From Lentisphaeria bacterium (lineage in GTDB: Bacteria > Verrucomicrobiota > Lentisphaeria > Victivallales > Victivallaceae), in assembly GCA_022768375.1 (NCBI GenBank), contig JALEMG010000062.1, positions 1 to 53,768 of the forward strand: a DNA stretch of 53,768 nt, read 5' to 3'. Made by a program: the position numbers and the translations under genes. Shown one piece after another: positions 23,267 through 32,462 of this stretch (positions are counted from its first letter, which is position 1; the number at the start of each line of letters is the position of its first letter). Below the pieces are notes generated by a model that was given only the letters and a program-made list of their open reading frames with translations, made no database searches and was not told the origin of the DNA.

Positions 23267-26200
23267 ATGTCCGGAATCTGTTGCTGGCGGCGGCGGCGGT
23301 CTGCTTTATCGCCGCGTTGCGGGCGGCTCCGTCGCCGTGGGATTCGTGGCGGGCCGGATACACCAGTTTCGAGCAGGGCGAGTCTTTGTACGAGCGGGGG
23401 CGGTACAGCGAAGCGGCCGCGATGTTCGAGAAGGCCCGTCAGCACTATCTGGCGGTGCGTGCCGCCCGCCCGGACTGGAATCAGCGGGTGATCGCCGACC
23501 GGCTGCACGACTGCGATACCCGGCTTGCTGAAACGCGGCGGCTGCTCAATGGCGGCGCCCCGGAGAAAACGGCCGCCGCCGCTTCGACGGAAGGCCCGGA
23601 GCCGAAGAAATCCGCCCCTGCACCGGATGCCGCGCCGCCGGCCGCGTCGTCCGGGATCACCGTCGCGGAACACTCTGCGGTGATTCAGGAGTTGTATCAG
23701 GTCAAAGCGGAGTTGGAGCAGGCCCGCAAATCGCTGGGCAAACAGCGCGATCTGGAGGCGGAGATCTCCGCATTGCTGCGGGACAAGCGCGTCGCGGAGG
23801 AGAAAGTCGCGCTGATGGAGAAACGGTATCAGGCGCTGGTCGCCCGGCAGAACGAGCCGGACGCCCGGCTGACGGAGTTGGAACAGCGCCTGTTGCGGGA
23901 GAAACTGGATTCCGAGCGGTATCGCCGCCGGTTGTCCGCCTCGGAACAGCAGGTGGCGGAACTTCAGGAGCAGTTGAAAGAGGCGCGGCTGCGTGTCAGC
24001 GCCGCCGACACCCGGCTCCAGCGCGCTGCGGATGAATTGAAGCGCCGGGAGAACGAACTGCGGGAGAAAACCGACGCGCTCGCCCGCCGGGAGTCGGAGT
24101 TGGCCGCCGCGGACACCCGTGCCGCCGCCACCGACAATCGTGCCGCCGCCGCTGTCGCCGATATGGTGCCGCGTCGGCAGATGGACGATCTGGTCGGGAT
24201 GTTTCAGCGGACGAAAAAGGAACTGGAACTGCGGGAGAAGGAAACGGTTTCGCTGAAAGAGGAGTTGCGGCGTCAGCAGGCGGAATCCCGCATCGGGGCC
24301 GCGGAACTCGCTGATCTGCGTCGGCGGAACCATGCGCTGGAGGAGGATGTCAAACTGTTGTCCGAACGCGGGTCGGAGTTGAAAGCGCGCCTGGAACGGC
24401 GTGACCGCGAGGATTTTCAGGCCGCCGCCAGCGCCAACGCTGCGCGGGCCAAACTGGAGGGCGATCTGTTGGCGCTGCAGAAGGAATTGGTCGCGCTTCG
24501 CGGCGACACCGACGTCAAAACCGCCCGCATCGCGGAGGCGGGGAACCGGGTCAAGGCGCTGGAGGCGGAGTTGATCGCGTCACGGGCGCGGGCGGCCCGG
24601 TTCGAGGAGACGGGGAAACGCCTGTCCGCCGCCGAGGGCGAGTTGAACCGGGTCCGGGCGGAATTTGCCCGTTTGCAGCGGGATTTTACCGCCCTGAGCG
24701 CGGAGAACCGGGAAAACCGACTGTTGGCGGCGGCCGCCAAGCCCCGGGAAAAGGAGTTGGAGACGGCCAAACTGCGGCTGCTGGAGATGGACCGGCTGAA
24801 AAACGAACTGGCCCGGGAACAGCGGTTGGGCAGTGAATTGAAAGCCGCGTACCGCAAGGACCAGCAGGAGTTGCGTTCTCTGCGGTCCCGGGTCGCGGAG
24901 TTGGATTCGCTGCGGCGGAAACTGGCGGAGTTGGAGCCCGCCGCCAGGGAAGCCGCCCGACTCAAGGAAGTGGAGCGGGAGTTGGAACGGGTCCGGGGCA
25001 GGGAGGCCGAACTTGCTGCTTTGAAGATCCGGGAGGGCGAGTTGGCCGGGCAGTTGCGGACCCGGACCGCCGCCGAGGAGGAGGCGCGGCGGGAATTGCG
25101 GACCCGGGAGCGGGAAGTGGCCGAACTGCGATCCGGAATGTCCGAACTGGAGCGGCTGAAGCGGAACAACGCCGAACTTGAGGCGCTGCTTGCCGGACAG
25201 ACTGCGGAACTGGACCGCATGAAGCGGCAGTTGGACCTGCGTACCGAAACTTCGCGGGACGCGGCCGCGGCGGAGTCGGAGAAATTCCGGAAACTGGCCG
25301 CCCGGATCGGAGAACTCAACGATCAACTCCGGCACCAGAGCGGCGAGGCGGAAAAAATCCGCCAATCGCTGACCGCCCGGCTCGACCGGATGACCGGCGA
25401 ACTGGATTCCGCGCGCCGGACGCTGGAACTGCGGGACAAGGAGTTGACCGACCTGAAGAAGATCAACGCGGAACTGGCCGATTACCGGCGCAATTCCGTG
25501 GAGGCACTGCGCAACAAGGTCGATGTTTCCCGGATCACCCGGCTGGAGGACGAATTGACTTCCCTGAGCCGGATCAACGCGGAACTGGCCGCCGAACGGG
25601 ACCGGCTGCAGGCGGAACGTGAACGCACCGCCGCGGCGGAAACTCCGGTCAAAGCGGTATTGCCGGGCGTGTCGCCGGAGCAGGCCGCTTCCAGCGGGGT
25701 GATCGCGGAGAGCGACGGCAATCGGGAGTTGGCCATCTGGAACTACCGGCAGGCGCTGGCCGTCGCGCCGGATTTCGCCCCGGCGCATCTGCGTCTGGGA
25801 ATGATTCTTTTCGGGCGGGGCAGTTTTGCCGAGGCCATGCCGCATGTGAGCGCCGCGCTGGCCGCCGACCCGGACAATTTGGACCTGGCGCTGACGGCGG
25901 CCCGCTGTCAACTGGCGCTGAAGCGTTACGGAGACGCCGGGGCGATCGTCGAACCTCTGCTGGCCCGGCGGAGCGACAATGCCGTCGTGCAGATGTGCGC
26001 CGCCATGATCGACGCCGGAAGCGGCCGGACGGCACAGGCCGAGGATCGGCTGCGTACCGCGATCCGGCTGGCTCCGGGGTCGGCGGAGATTCATCTGGAG
26101 TTGGCCAGACTGCTGTCGACTTCGCTTAACGACCGGCGTTCCGAGGCGGTGCTCGCTTACGAGCAGGCCCGCGCTCTGGGCGCCGCGCCGGACCCGGAAC

Positions 26201-26628
26201 TGGAGAAAACGTTGGGCGGTCTGCTCGACCATCGGCGGGAGACGATGCGCTTTTTGCGCGAGGCCGCCCGGGAAGCCGAACTGGGCGGGGATTGGCGCTC
26301 CGCCGTCTGGTATTACCGGAAACTGGTGGGCGCCGACCATCCCGAATTCGTCCCGTATCTGGCGCTGGCCCAGTGGAAGTCCGGCAACGCCTCCGGCGCG
26401 AAAGAGACGCTGGAGTTCCATCCGCCGTCCCGTACCGGCATGGCGGTGCGCACGCTGATCGCGCTGGCGGAGGAGGACGATGCCGCCGCGATGTCGGCCG
26501 CCCGGCAGAGCATCGGAGCGAAAATCGATCCGACGTGGGCGGGCATGGGCGCGGAACTGGAGCGGCTGCGGAGCGCGTGGCGCAAACCCACCGCGGCCAA
26601 ACTGCTTCTGGAGAGCGTCAAGCGCTGA
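23263..26628 (+). CDS. Exported 1121-residue coiled-coil/TPR protein
   Basis: The N-terminus is a signal peptide (about 1-21, LLLAAAAVCFIAALRA), followed by a TPR-like helix pair (about 30-70) and a Pro/Ala linker. About 700 residues (roughly 130-830) are almost uninterrupted heptad-type coiled coil rich in Glu, Arg, Leu and Ala. The C-terminal 280 residues are TPR units (ELAIWNYRQALAVAPDFAPAHLRLGMILFG, AQAEDRLRTAIRLAPGSAEIHLELARLL). No transmembrane segment follows the signal, so it is probably periplasmic: a long rod with TPR heads at both ends. It is translationally coupled to hflX by ATGA. I know no named family. Its 3' end overlaps that of the convergent amidohydrolase by 11 bases. Confidence 0.8.
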   Translation: MNVRNLLLAAAAVCFIAALRAAPSPWDSWRAGYTSFEQGESLYERGRYSEAAAMFEKARQHYLAVRAARPDWNQRVIADRLHDCDTRLAETRRLLNGGAPEKTAAAASTEGPEPKKSAPAPDAAPPAASSGITVAEHSAVIQELYQVKAELEQARKSLGKQRDLEAEISALLRDKRVAEEKVALMEKRYQALVARQNEPDARLTELEQRLLREKLDSERYRRRLSASEQQVAELQEQLKEARLRVSAADTRLQRAADELKRRENELREKTDALARRESELAAADTRAAATDNRAAAAVADMVPRRQMDDLVGMFQRTKKELELREKETVSLKEELRRQQAESRIGAAELADLRRRNHALEEDVKLLSERGSELKARLERRDREDFQAAASANAARAKLEGDLLALQKELVALRGDTDVKTARIAEAGNRVKALEAELIASRARAARFEETGKRLSAAEGELNRVRAEFARLQRDFTALSAENRENRLLAAAAKPREKELETAKLRLLEMDRLKNELAREQRLGSELKAAYRKDQQELRSLRSRVAELDSLRRKLAELEPAAREAARLKEVERELERVRGREAELAALKIREGELAGQLRTRTAAEEEARRELRTREREVAELRSGMSELERLKRNNAELEALLAGQTAELDRMKRQLDLRTETSRDAAAAESEKFRKLAARIGELNDQLRHQSGEAEKIRQSLTARLDRMTGELDSARRTLELRDKELTDLKKINAELADYRRNSVEALRNKVDVSRITRLEDELTSLSRINAELAAERDRLQAERERTAAAETPVKAVLPGVSPEQAASSGVIAESDGNRELAIWNYRQALAVAPDFAPAHLRLGMILFGRGSFAEAMPHVSAALAADPDNLDLALTAARCQLALKRYGDAGAIVEPLLARRSDNAVVQMCAAMIDAGSGRTAQAEDRLRTAIRLAPGSAEIHLELARLLSTSLNDRRSEAVLAYEQARALGAAPDPELEKTLGGLLDHRRETMRFLREAAREAELGGDWRSAVWYYRKLVGADHPEFVPYLALAQWKSGNASGAKETLEFHPPSRTGMAVRTLIALAEEDDAAAMSAARQSIGAKIDPTWAGMGAELERLRSAWRKPTAAKLLLESVKR

Positions 26629-28120
26629 ATGTTCCGGCCAGCATCGTTCGGACGATGCCATGCGCCGGCCGGGTCGGATCGGTGAAATCCGCCGGAGAGT
26701 CGATCGTCTCCGGGTCGAAGATCGTGAGGTCCGCCGCGTAATCCGGGGCGATCCGTCCGATTTTGCCCAGTTGGAAAAATTCCGCGGGCAGCGCGGTCAG
26801 TCTCCGCACTGCGCGTCCGAGGGATACCCCGGAATCCAGCAGCATTCTCATGAATCGGGGCGCCGTTCCGAAGTTCCGGGGGTGGGTGTTGCCGTACAGC
26901 GCGTCCGGATTCAGCGCGTTGCCGTCGCTTCCGGCCATGCAGAAGTCCAGCGCCAGGATCCGACGCAGATTCTCCGCCGACATTCCCGCCGCGCTCACGG
27001 TGGCGCGATTGGCGTCGTTTTGCAGAATTTCCACGCACAGTTCCGCCGGGTCCCGGGGAATCTCGGAGAAGTGTTTGCCCAGAAATTTCCGGTGTTCCGG
27101 CGCTCCGGCTCCGGTCAGCCGCAGTCGGGCCCAGTCCGCGGCTTTTTTCGCGGCGCGCAGACTTGCGGTCAGTTGCTCCCGGGCGGAGGCGTCCTGCAGC
27201 ATCCGGGTGATCTCCCCGTCTCCCATCCGGTCGAACGGCGGCGGCAGGATCACGCTCAGCATCGTCTGGCTTTCCACATACGGATAACGGTCGACATGGA
27301 TGTCCACGCCCTGTTTCCGATATGCGGCGATCAACTCCAGCGCCGCGTCGAGTTTGGGCCAGTTTTCGCGTCCGGCCGTCTTGAAGTGGCTGATCTGCAC
27401 CCGCTTCAGACCGGCCCGCAGTGCGCAGTCCAATGTTTCGCGCAGACTTTCCAGCAGTTCGTCGCCTTCACTGCGCAGGTGGGTGGCGTAAGCGCGGTCG
27501 TGGGCCGCGAGGACCCGCATCAGTTCCACGATCTCGCCGGGAGTTGCGAAACATCCCGGCACGTAGCGCAGTCCGCTGGAGAGCCCGGACGCGCCGGAAC
27601 GCAGACACCGGTCCAGCTGCCGTTTCATCGCGGTCAGGTCTTCCGCGGTCAGGCGTTCCTTTTCGTACCCGGCGACGGCGGCCCGGAGCGTATTGTGGCC
27701 GCACAGGGGAAACACCCGCAGCCGGACTTGACGGCGGGCGAGTTCGGACCGGTATTCCGCCAGTGTTTCCCAATTCAGCGGGACCGGATAGGCGGAGTAA
27801 AGTTCCCGCAGGTGGTCCCGGTTCCGGTCCGTTATCGGAAACGCGGACAACCCGCAGTTGCCGATGATTTCGCCGGTGAAGCCCTGACCGCGTTTGCTGA
27901 TCGCTTCCGGAGCGGCGGGAAGGGAGAGGTCCGAGTGGCCGTGGACGTCGATGAATCCCGGGGCGATGATCTCGTCCCGGAAGGTGAAGGTCCGGTCCGC
28001 GGCGCAACTGCCGATAATTTCCGGTTCCACCGCCGCGATGACGCCGCCGTCGATCAGCACCGCCCGGCGCGTCGGTTCCCCCGTTCCGTCGCAGACGAAG
28101 CCTTTGAGCAGCAGACGCAC
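26618..28120 (-). CDS. N-acyl-D-amino-acid deacylase family amidohydrolase
   Basis: A 500-residue member of the D-aminoacylase/D-glutamate deacylase branch of amidohydrolases, which hydrolyse N-acyl-D-amino acids or related compounds. Visible hallmarks: APGFIDVHGHSD (metal HxH), GNCGLSAFP, GASGLSSGLRYVPG, YATHLRSEGDELLES, VQISHFKTAG, and late AGSDGNALNP (catalytic Asp) and HPRNFGTAPRF. The frame runs on upstream inside the debranching gene, but GTG 28120 is 6 bases behind GGAGGA and just follows that gene's stop, so it is the likely start. No signal peptide. A role in recycling D-amino acids from peptidoglycan is possible but not shown. Confidence 0.88.
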   Translation of the reverse strand: MRLLLKGFVCDGTGEPTRRAVLIDGGVIAAVEPEIIGSCAADRTFTFRDEIIAPGFIDVHGHSDLSLPAAPEAISKRGQGFTGEIIGNCGLSAFPITDRNRDHLRELYSAYPVPLNWETLAEYRSELARRQVRLRVFPLCGHNTLRAAVAGYEKERLTAEDLTAMKRQLDRCLRSGASGLSSGLRYVPGCFATPGEIVELMRVLAAHDRAYATHLRSEGDELLESLRETLDCALRAGLKRVQISHFKTAGRENWPKLDAALELIAAYRKQGVDIHVDRYPYVESQTMLSVILPPPFDRMGDGEITRMLQDASAREQLTASLRAAKKAADWARLRLTGAGAPEHRKFLGKHFSEIPRDPAELCVEILQNDANRATVSAAGMSAENLRRILALDFCMAGSDGNALNPDALYGNTHPRNFGTAPRFMRMLLDSGVSLGRAVRRLTALPAEFFQLGKIGRIAPDYAADLTIFDPETIDSPADFTDPTRPAHGIVRTMLAGTFSA

Positions 28121-28122
28121 GT

Positions 28123-31100
28123 TCACTCCTCCACGATCTTCAGCACCCGGAAGAACTCCGAAATGCTCCACGCCTGCGCCTGACAGCCGCCGCCGCGATG
28201 GGGCGCGTCGCCGTCCAGCACCTCCGGCATTTCGCCGATGACGCCGTTCTCCAGATGGTCCACGCAGGCGTACAGCAGGGCTTTGGCCCGGGGTTTTGCC
28301 GCCGCTCCGCCGATGAGACACAGCGCTTCGCAGTAGGCCGGGAACTGCCAGCACCACGCGGTGCCGTTGTGGTAGGCCGGTTTGCGCGAAGTGTCCTCCG
28401 GTCCGCGGTAGTGCCCCTGATAGGGGTGGCGGGGATCGTTGAGCGACTTGCCGTGAAATACGATCGGCAGTGCGTAGCGGACTTCGGCGTCGTCCAGCGT
28501 CCGCATCGCCCCGGGGACCAGCAGTTTCTCGGCCAGATTCAGGATCTCGGCGCACGCCTCCGGCTCGGTCACCGCCCCCATGGTGATCAGGGCGAGGATG
28601 TTGCAGCGGAGATGATCGTCGGCGACCGCTTTGGCGGCCGGGGTCCCGGGTTTGCCGTGCAGACAGTCCGCGACCGTGCCGTCGTGGAAGAAATACTTGA
28701 CAATGCTTTCGCGGACCTGCCCGGCCAATTCCGTTTCTCCCAGAAATTCCAGTGCGGCGAACCAGAGGGCCTGAATTTCCACCGGATAGCCCTCCCTGGG
28801 GGTCCCCGCCGGGAAATTGGTATCCATCCAGGTGAAGTGGGCGGGACTGAAGATCAGACCGCTGTCGGCGTCCATCCGAATGCCGTTGGGCGTACCGGAG
28901 CGGTAATGATCCACGATGGAGCGCATCACTTCGCGCAGGGTCCTGCCGCCGCAGTCGACGGAAGGGAACTCCCGGTCGCCGGTGGCGGCGATGTAGTCCC
29001 GCGCCGCTACGATCAGCCAGAGCGGGGCGTCTACGGTGTCGCGGTTGGAATCGTTGTCGCCGCAGATCATGTTTGGGATGGTGCCGTTGCGTTCAAAGGC
29101 GGCGAATTTGCGGATGATCGCCGCGCACTGTGCGTGGAATTCCGGGTAGCGGCACAGGCCCCGCAGGACGATGAGCGTGTCCCGTCCCCAGTCCAGAAAC
29201 CACGGGTATCCGGCGATGACGGTGCTGAGATCGTCGCGGCGGACCACGAAGCGGCGCAGGGCATCGTCGGCCAGCGCCGCCGGCGCGAGTTGTTCCGGGA
29301 ACGTCCGTTCCGGGAAACGGGGCTCCGCGGCGTCTCCGGCCCGGGCGGTAAGAACCGCTTCCTCGTCCGGGCGCAGGGGAATGGTGAAGTATCCCGGAGA
29401 AAACAGGTCGTTTTTATCCGCCATGCCGTAATACCGCTCCTGCGGCAGATCGGTCATGTAGCGCCATTCCGGAGCGCGGGTGAAGGTCCCGCCGGGCAGC
29501 CGCATGCGCAGCATTCTGCCGCCGGGATTGAATTCAAAGCCGTCCGCCAGCGTCGTGATCGCGTTTCGGTAGGAGTGTTCCGCGCCGTCGCACGCCCGGA
29601 TCACGGTGTGGTTGATCCGGTCCTCCACGCTCGGGCGCAGGATCAGCCGGGCCGGTGCGGTCCGGTCGTTCCGGTCGCCCTCGCGCCGGAAGCGCAACTC
29701 CACCGCGTCGTCATTCAATGCCATGCGGAATTCCACGGTCACCGTCAGATTGCCGCCGTGACCGTCCGGCAGAACGAACTGCCACCGGGCCCGGTTGCCG
29801 GGATGGGCGCAGTACTCCTCCAGCGTGGCGGCGGTGAGTTCCTGCGAATAGTCGTCGATCACCAGCCACGCCCGACAGCAGGTGAACATGACGTAACGGT
29901 CCACCGGACAGTCGGCGCGGAGGTTGGCCGCGAGAATGGCGTCGTACTTGCCGGTGATCCGGCCCCATTGGGCGCTGAACATGGCGTAACCGCCCCGGTC
30001 GTTGGAACCGAAAACGTAATGTTCCGCCGCGTCGGAGTAGCGTCCGGCCAGCCGGACCATACGTCGTTCCGGCCGGGCCAACTGCCGGATCTTGCCCAAT
30101 TTCCGGCAGGGTTCGGTCCCGGAGAAGTCCGCGATGGAGATCGTCAATTCCCGGGGGCGGTCCTCCGGATTGTCCGGCAGACCGATCAGGGCGAATTCGC
30201 CGCTTCCGTCGGCCAGCGGCAGACTTGACATCCGCGCCAGCGTTTTTTTGCCCAGCGAAAGATTGACCCGGAACGGTCCGGCGGAGCGGATCAGCAGCAG
30301 ATCGCCCGGCGGAAGCATCACTTCCCGGCGGGTATCGACCGGGCAGCGCCACGTCGTCACCGGCGGCGGGTTCATCCCCGTCAGATCGGCGACGAAGCCC
30401 TCCGGAGAGCGCCGCATGGCTTCGCCGTCGGCTTCCGCCGCCGCGGTCAGCGGGCGCAGATGCAGCGCGGCGCGCTGGGCCATGGCTTGAGCCTGCGTAT
30501 TCAGTACCGCCGACGGCATGGCCGCCGCTTCTTCCGGCACGGTGAAATCGTCGAAACTCAGGCACAGCCCCTCGGCCGGTTCCAGCGGGACCTTCCGCAT
30601 TTCTCCGTCCCGGAATATCTCGATTTTCCGTCCGGAGATCAGGTCGACGGCGGCGCTCTCGGGGCGTCGGCTTCGGAACTTCACCTCGACGGCGTGTTCG
30701 CAGTCCAGATTGAGCAGGACCAGCAGTTCCGGGATGTCGTTCCCGTGCCGCCGGGCGGCGATGACGTTGCCGCCGCCGTGCTGGATCAGTTCCACTCCGA
30801 CGCCGGGACCGAAGGCGGGATGGGCGCCGAGAATGCGGTTGATCCTGCCGATCAGTGCGCAGAGATTGTCCGGCGCATGGAAGTTCAGCGCGCCGCAGTT
30901 GTGGACGTCGATTTTCTCCTCGGCGAAAAATTCCGCGCCGTTGGCGAATCCGAACGCGCCGTTGTGACAGAGCAGCGCATTGACCAGAAACCGCAGCCGG
31001 GCAAATGTGTGCCCCCGGGCGGCCAGCCGGTCATTGTCGTGGGTCTCCGCGAAATTCACCATGATCCCGCAGTCGGCATTGAGGTGTTCCAAACTCGGGA

Positions 31101-32268
31101 AGTACGCGCTGATCTCGTCCCGGGAGTAGTTCTGGAACAATTCGGAATACCCCCAGTCCAGTCCGATTTTCTCCAGCAGTTCCTCCTGCACTTTGGGCGG
31201 GCCGCCCAGTCCCTCCAGCAGGAACACCGTATCGGGAAACTCGTCCCGCACTCTGGCCACGATATACTGCCACGCGTCCGCCGGGACCATGTAACCGGCG
31301 TCGCACCGGAATCCGTCCACTCCGCACCGGCACCAGAACATAAAAACTTTGGCCATGAGGTTGCGGACTTCCTCCCTGCGGTAGTCCAACTGACAGAGAT
31401 CCGCCCAGACGACACCCCATGCCCCGGGATTGACGAATGTTCCGTCCGCGGAACGTTTGAAGTAATCGGGGTGTTCGCACTGCATTTTGGAGGCCCAGCC
31501 GGTGTGGTTGACCGGGATGTCCATGAACAACCGGCCCCGCCTGGCGTGTACCGCGTCCACCAATTCGACGAATTGTTCCATCGGCGTCGCCGCTGGATCG
31601 AACTCCGCCAGCGCCGGGTCCACGGCGAAATAATCCGTGGCGGCGAACGGGCTGCCGTACACTCCCATGCGGCCGTAACTCGTCGGCACCGGATGGATCG
31701 GCAGCAGTTGCAGAATGCGGCAGTTCAGTGTCCCGAAAATATGATCAAGTTGAGCAATGAGCCGGCGGAAGGTCCCGGACGGCGGTATCACGGTGAATTT
31801 TTTTTCGTCAAGTTGGTTCAGCGTCTCCGGCTGGTCCGGGGAATGGGCCTGATCCATCCACGATCCGAACTGCCGCACAAAGGCGCAGTAAATGGCGTTG
31901 CCGGCGACGGCCTCGGCGGGGTTGACCTTGATCTTGAAATTGCCTCCGGCGGCCCAGAGGATCGGTCCGCCGTCGTCCGGGATGAAACAGCACTTCGCCT
32001 CAAAAACGCCGGGTTCCGTGAGCGGCAGGGTGATTTCAAAGCCGTCGCCGACCGCATTCAGCGGGATGTCGTGCCAGTCGCCGCCCCGGGGGGTTCGCCC
32101 GAGTTCTCCTTTTTCCTGCAACTCCCGCCGCCGGATCGCCGCCCGCCCGAGGTTGGTGCGGACCACCGCGCGTCCCGGGACCTCCGACGTCACCCCTGCA
32201 AGTCGGATGCGGACCGTTTCTCCGGCGAAAAACAGTTTGCGGTCGGGGAATATGCTCTGCTGGGCCAT
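28123..32268 (-). CDS. Bifunctional GH13-GH133 glycogen debranching enzyme
   Basis: A 1381-residue fusion. After an N-terminal beta-domain (1-120) comes a GH13 barrel with DIPVNH (250-255), nucleophile D323 (GVDGFRCD), acid/base E352 (FLLEG) and transition-state pair HD 410-411 (ETHDND): the 4-alpha-glucanotransferase half. A middle beta-rich region (about 560-1000) precedes a GH133 amylo-alpha-1,6-glucosidase domain from about 1010, marked by GYPWFLDWGRDT, ICGDNDSNRDTVDAPLW and YHNGTAWCWQFPAY. Eukaryotic debranching enzyme joins these activities similarly, whereas most bacteria use a single GH13 GlgX or a stand-alone GH133. It should clear limit dextrins from glycogen. Cytoplasmic; promoter at 32350-32378. 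Confidence 0.92.
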   Translation of the reverse strand: MAQQSIFPDRKLFFAGETVRIRLAGVTSEVPGRAVVRTNLGRAAIRRRELQEKGELGRTPRGGDWHDIPLNAVGDGFEITLPLTEPGVFEAKCCFIPDDGGPILWAAGGNFKIKVNPAEAVAGNAIYCAFVRQFGSWMDQAHSPDQPETLNQLDEKKFTVIPPSGTFRRLIAQLDHIFGTLNCRILQLLPIHPVPTSYGRMGVYGSPFAATDYFAVDPALAEFDPAATPMEQFVELVDAVHARRGRLFMDIPVNHTGWASKMQCEHPDYFKRSADGTFVNPGAWGVVWADLCQLDYRREEVRNLMAKVFMFWCRCGVDGFRCDAGYMVPADAWQYIVARVRDEFPDTVFLLEGLGGPPKVQEELLEKIGLDWGYSELFQNYSRDEISAYFPSLEHLNADCGIMVNFAETHDNDRLAARGHTFARLRFLVNALLCHNGAFGFANGAEFFAEEKIDVHNCGALNFHAPDNLCALIGRINRILGAHPAFGPGVGVELIQHGGGNVIAARRHGNDIPELLVLLNLDCEHAVEVKFRSRRPESAAVDLISGRKIEIFRDGEMRKVPLEPAEGLCLSFDDFTVPEEAAAMPSAVLNTQAQAMAQRAALHLRPLTAAAEADGEAMRRSPEGFVADLTGMNPPPVTTWRCPVDTRREVMLPPGDLLLIRSAGPFRVNLSLGKKTLARMSSLPLADGSGEFALIGLPDNPEDRPRELTISIADFSGTEPCRKLGKIRQLARPERRMVRLAGRYSDAAEHYVFGSNDRGGYAMFSAQWGRITGKYDAILAANLRADCPVDRYVMFTCCRAWLVIDDYSQELTAATLEEYCAHPGNRARWQFVLPDGHGGNLTVTVEFRMALNDDAVELRFRREGDRNDRTAPARLILRPSVEDRINHTVIRACDGAEHSYRNAITTLADGFEFNPGGRMLRMRLPGGTFTRAPEWRYMTDLPQERYYGMADKNDLFSPGYFTIPLRPDEEAVLTARAGDAAEPRFPERTFPEQLAPAALADDALRRFVVRRDDLSTVIAGYPWFLDWGRDTLIVLRGLCRYPEFHAQCAAIIRKFAAFERNGTIPNMICGDNDSNRDTVDAPLWLIVAARDYIAATGDREFPSVDCGGRTLREVMRSIVDHYRSGTPNGIRMDADSGLIFSPAHFTWMDTNFPAGTPREGYPVEIQALWFAALEFLGETELAGQVRESIVKYFFHDGTVADCLHGKPGTPAAKAVADDHLRCNILALITMGAVTEPEACAEILNLAEKLLVPGAMRTLDDAEVRYALPIVFHGKSLNDPRHPYQGHYRGPEDTSRKPAYHNGTAWCWQFPAYCEALCLIGGAAAKPRAKALLYACVDHLENGVIGEMPEVLDGDAPHRGGGCQAQAWSISEFFRVLKIVEE

Positions 32269-32300
32269 GCCTTTCTCCTGCTCCGTGGAAAATATTGTTC

Positions 32301-32327
32301 CCGGGACCGTCCGCGGGGCGGTCCCGG
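32301..32327 (-). promoter_or_regulatory. Hairpin in the debranching-enzyme 5' leader
   Basis: CCGGGACCG (32301-32309) and CGGTCCCGG (32319-32327) form a perfect 9-bp stem around a 9-base loop. It lies in the roughly 75-base leader between the predicted promoter and the start codon, and has no T run, so it is more likely a regulatory or stabilising structure than a terminator. Confidence 0.45.
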
Positions 32328-32349
32328 CTCGTGTTCCCTTAAAACAAAT

Positions 32350-32378
32350 AAAATAATGCTTCGGTCCCGAAAAGTCAA
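32350..32378 (-). promoter_or_regulatory. Promoter of the debranching enzyme
   Basis: Minus strand: -35 TTGACT (32378-32373), 17 bases, -10 TATTTT (32355-32350). Confidence 0.5.
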
Positions 32379-32390
32379 CCTCCCGACGAC

Positions 32391-32424
32391 TTGTATTTGC
32401 ATCTTTGCCGTGCTAATGTATAGC
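32391..32424 (+). promoter_or_regulatory. Promoter region of the epimerase
   Basis: Two overlapping readings: TTGTAT (32391-32396)-17-TAATGT (32414-32419), or TTGCAT (32397-32402)-16-TATAGC (32419-32424). It is divergent from the debranching promoter. Confidence 0.4.
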
Positions 32425-32462
32425 GCGACAGAACGGAAACGGATTTTTCAGGGAAGGACGCA

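Noticed and set aside
24580-26661. 693-residue minus-strand frame opposite the coiled-coil gene
   Set aside because: Mirror of the Glu/Arg-rich coiled-coil coding strand; composition is Gln/Phe/Arg/Pro-rich with no family motif or ribosome site.
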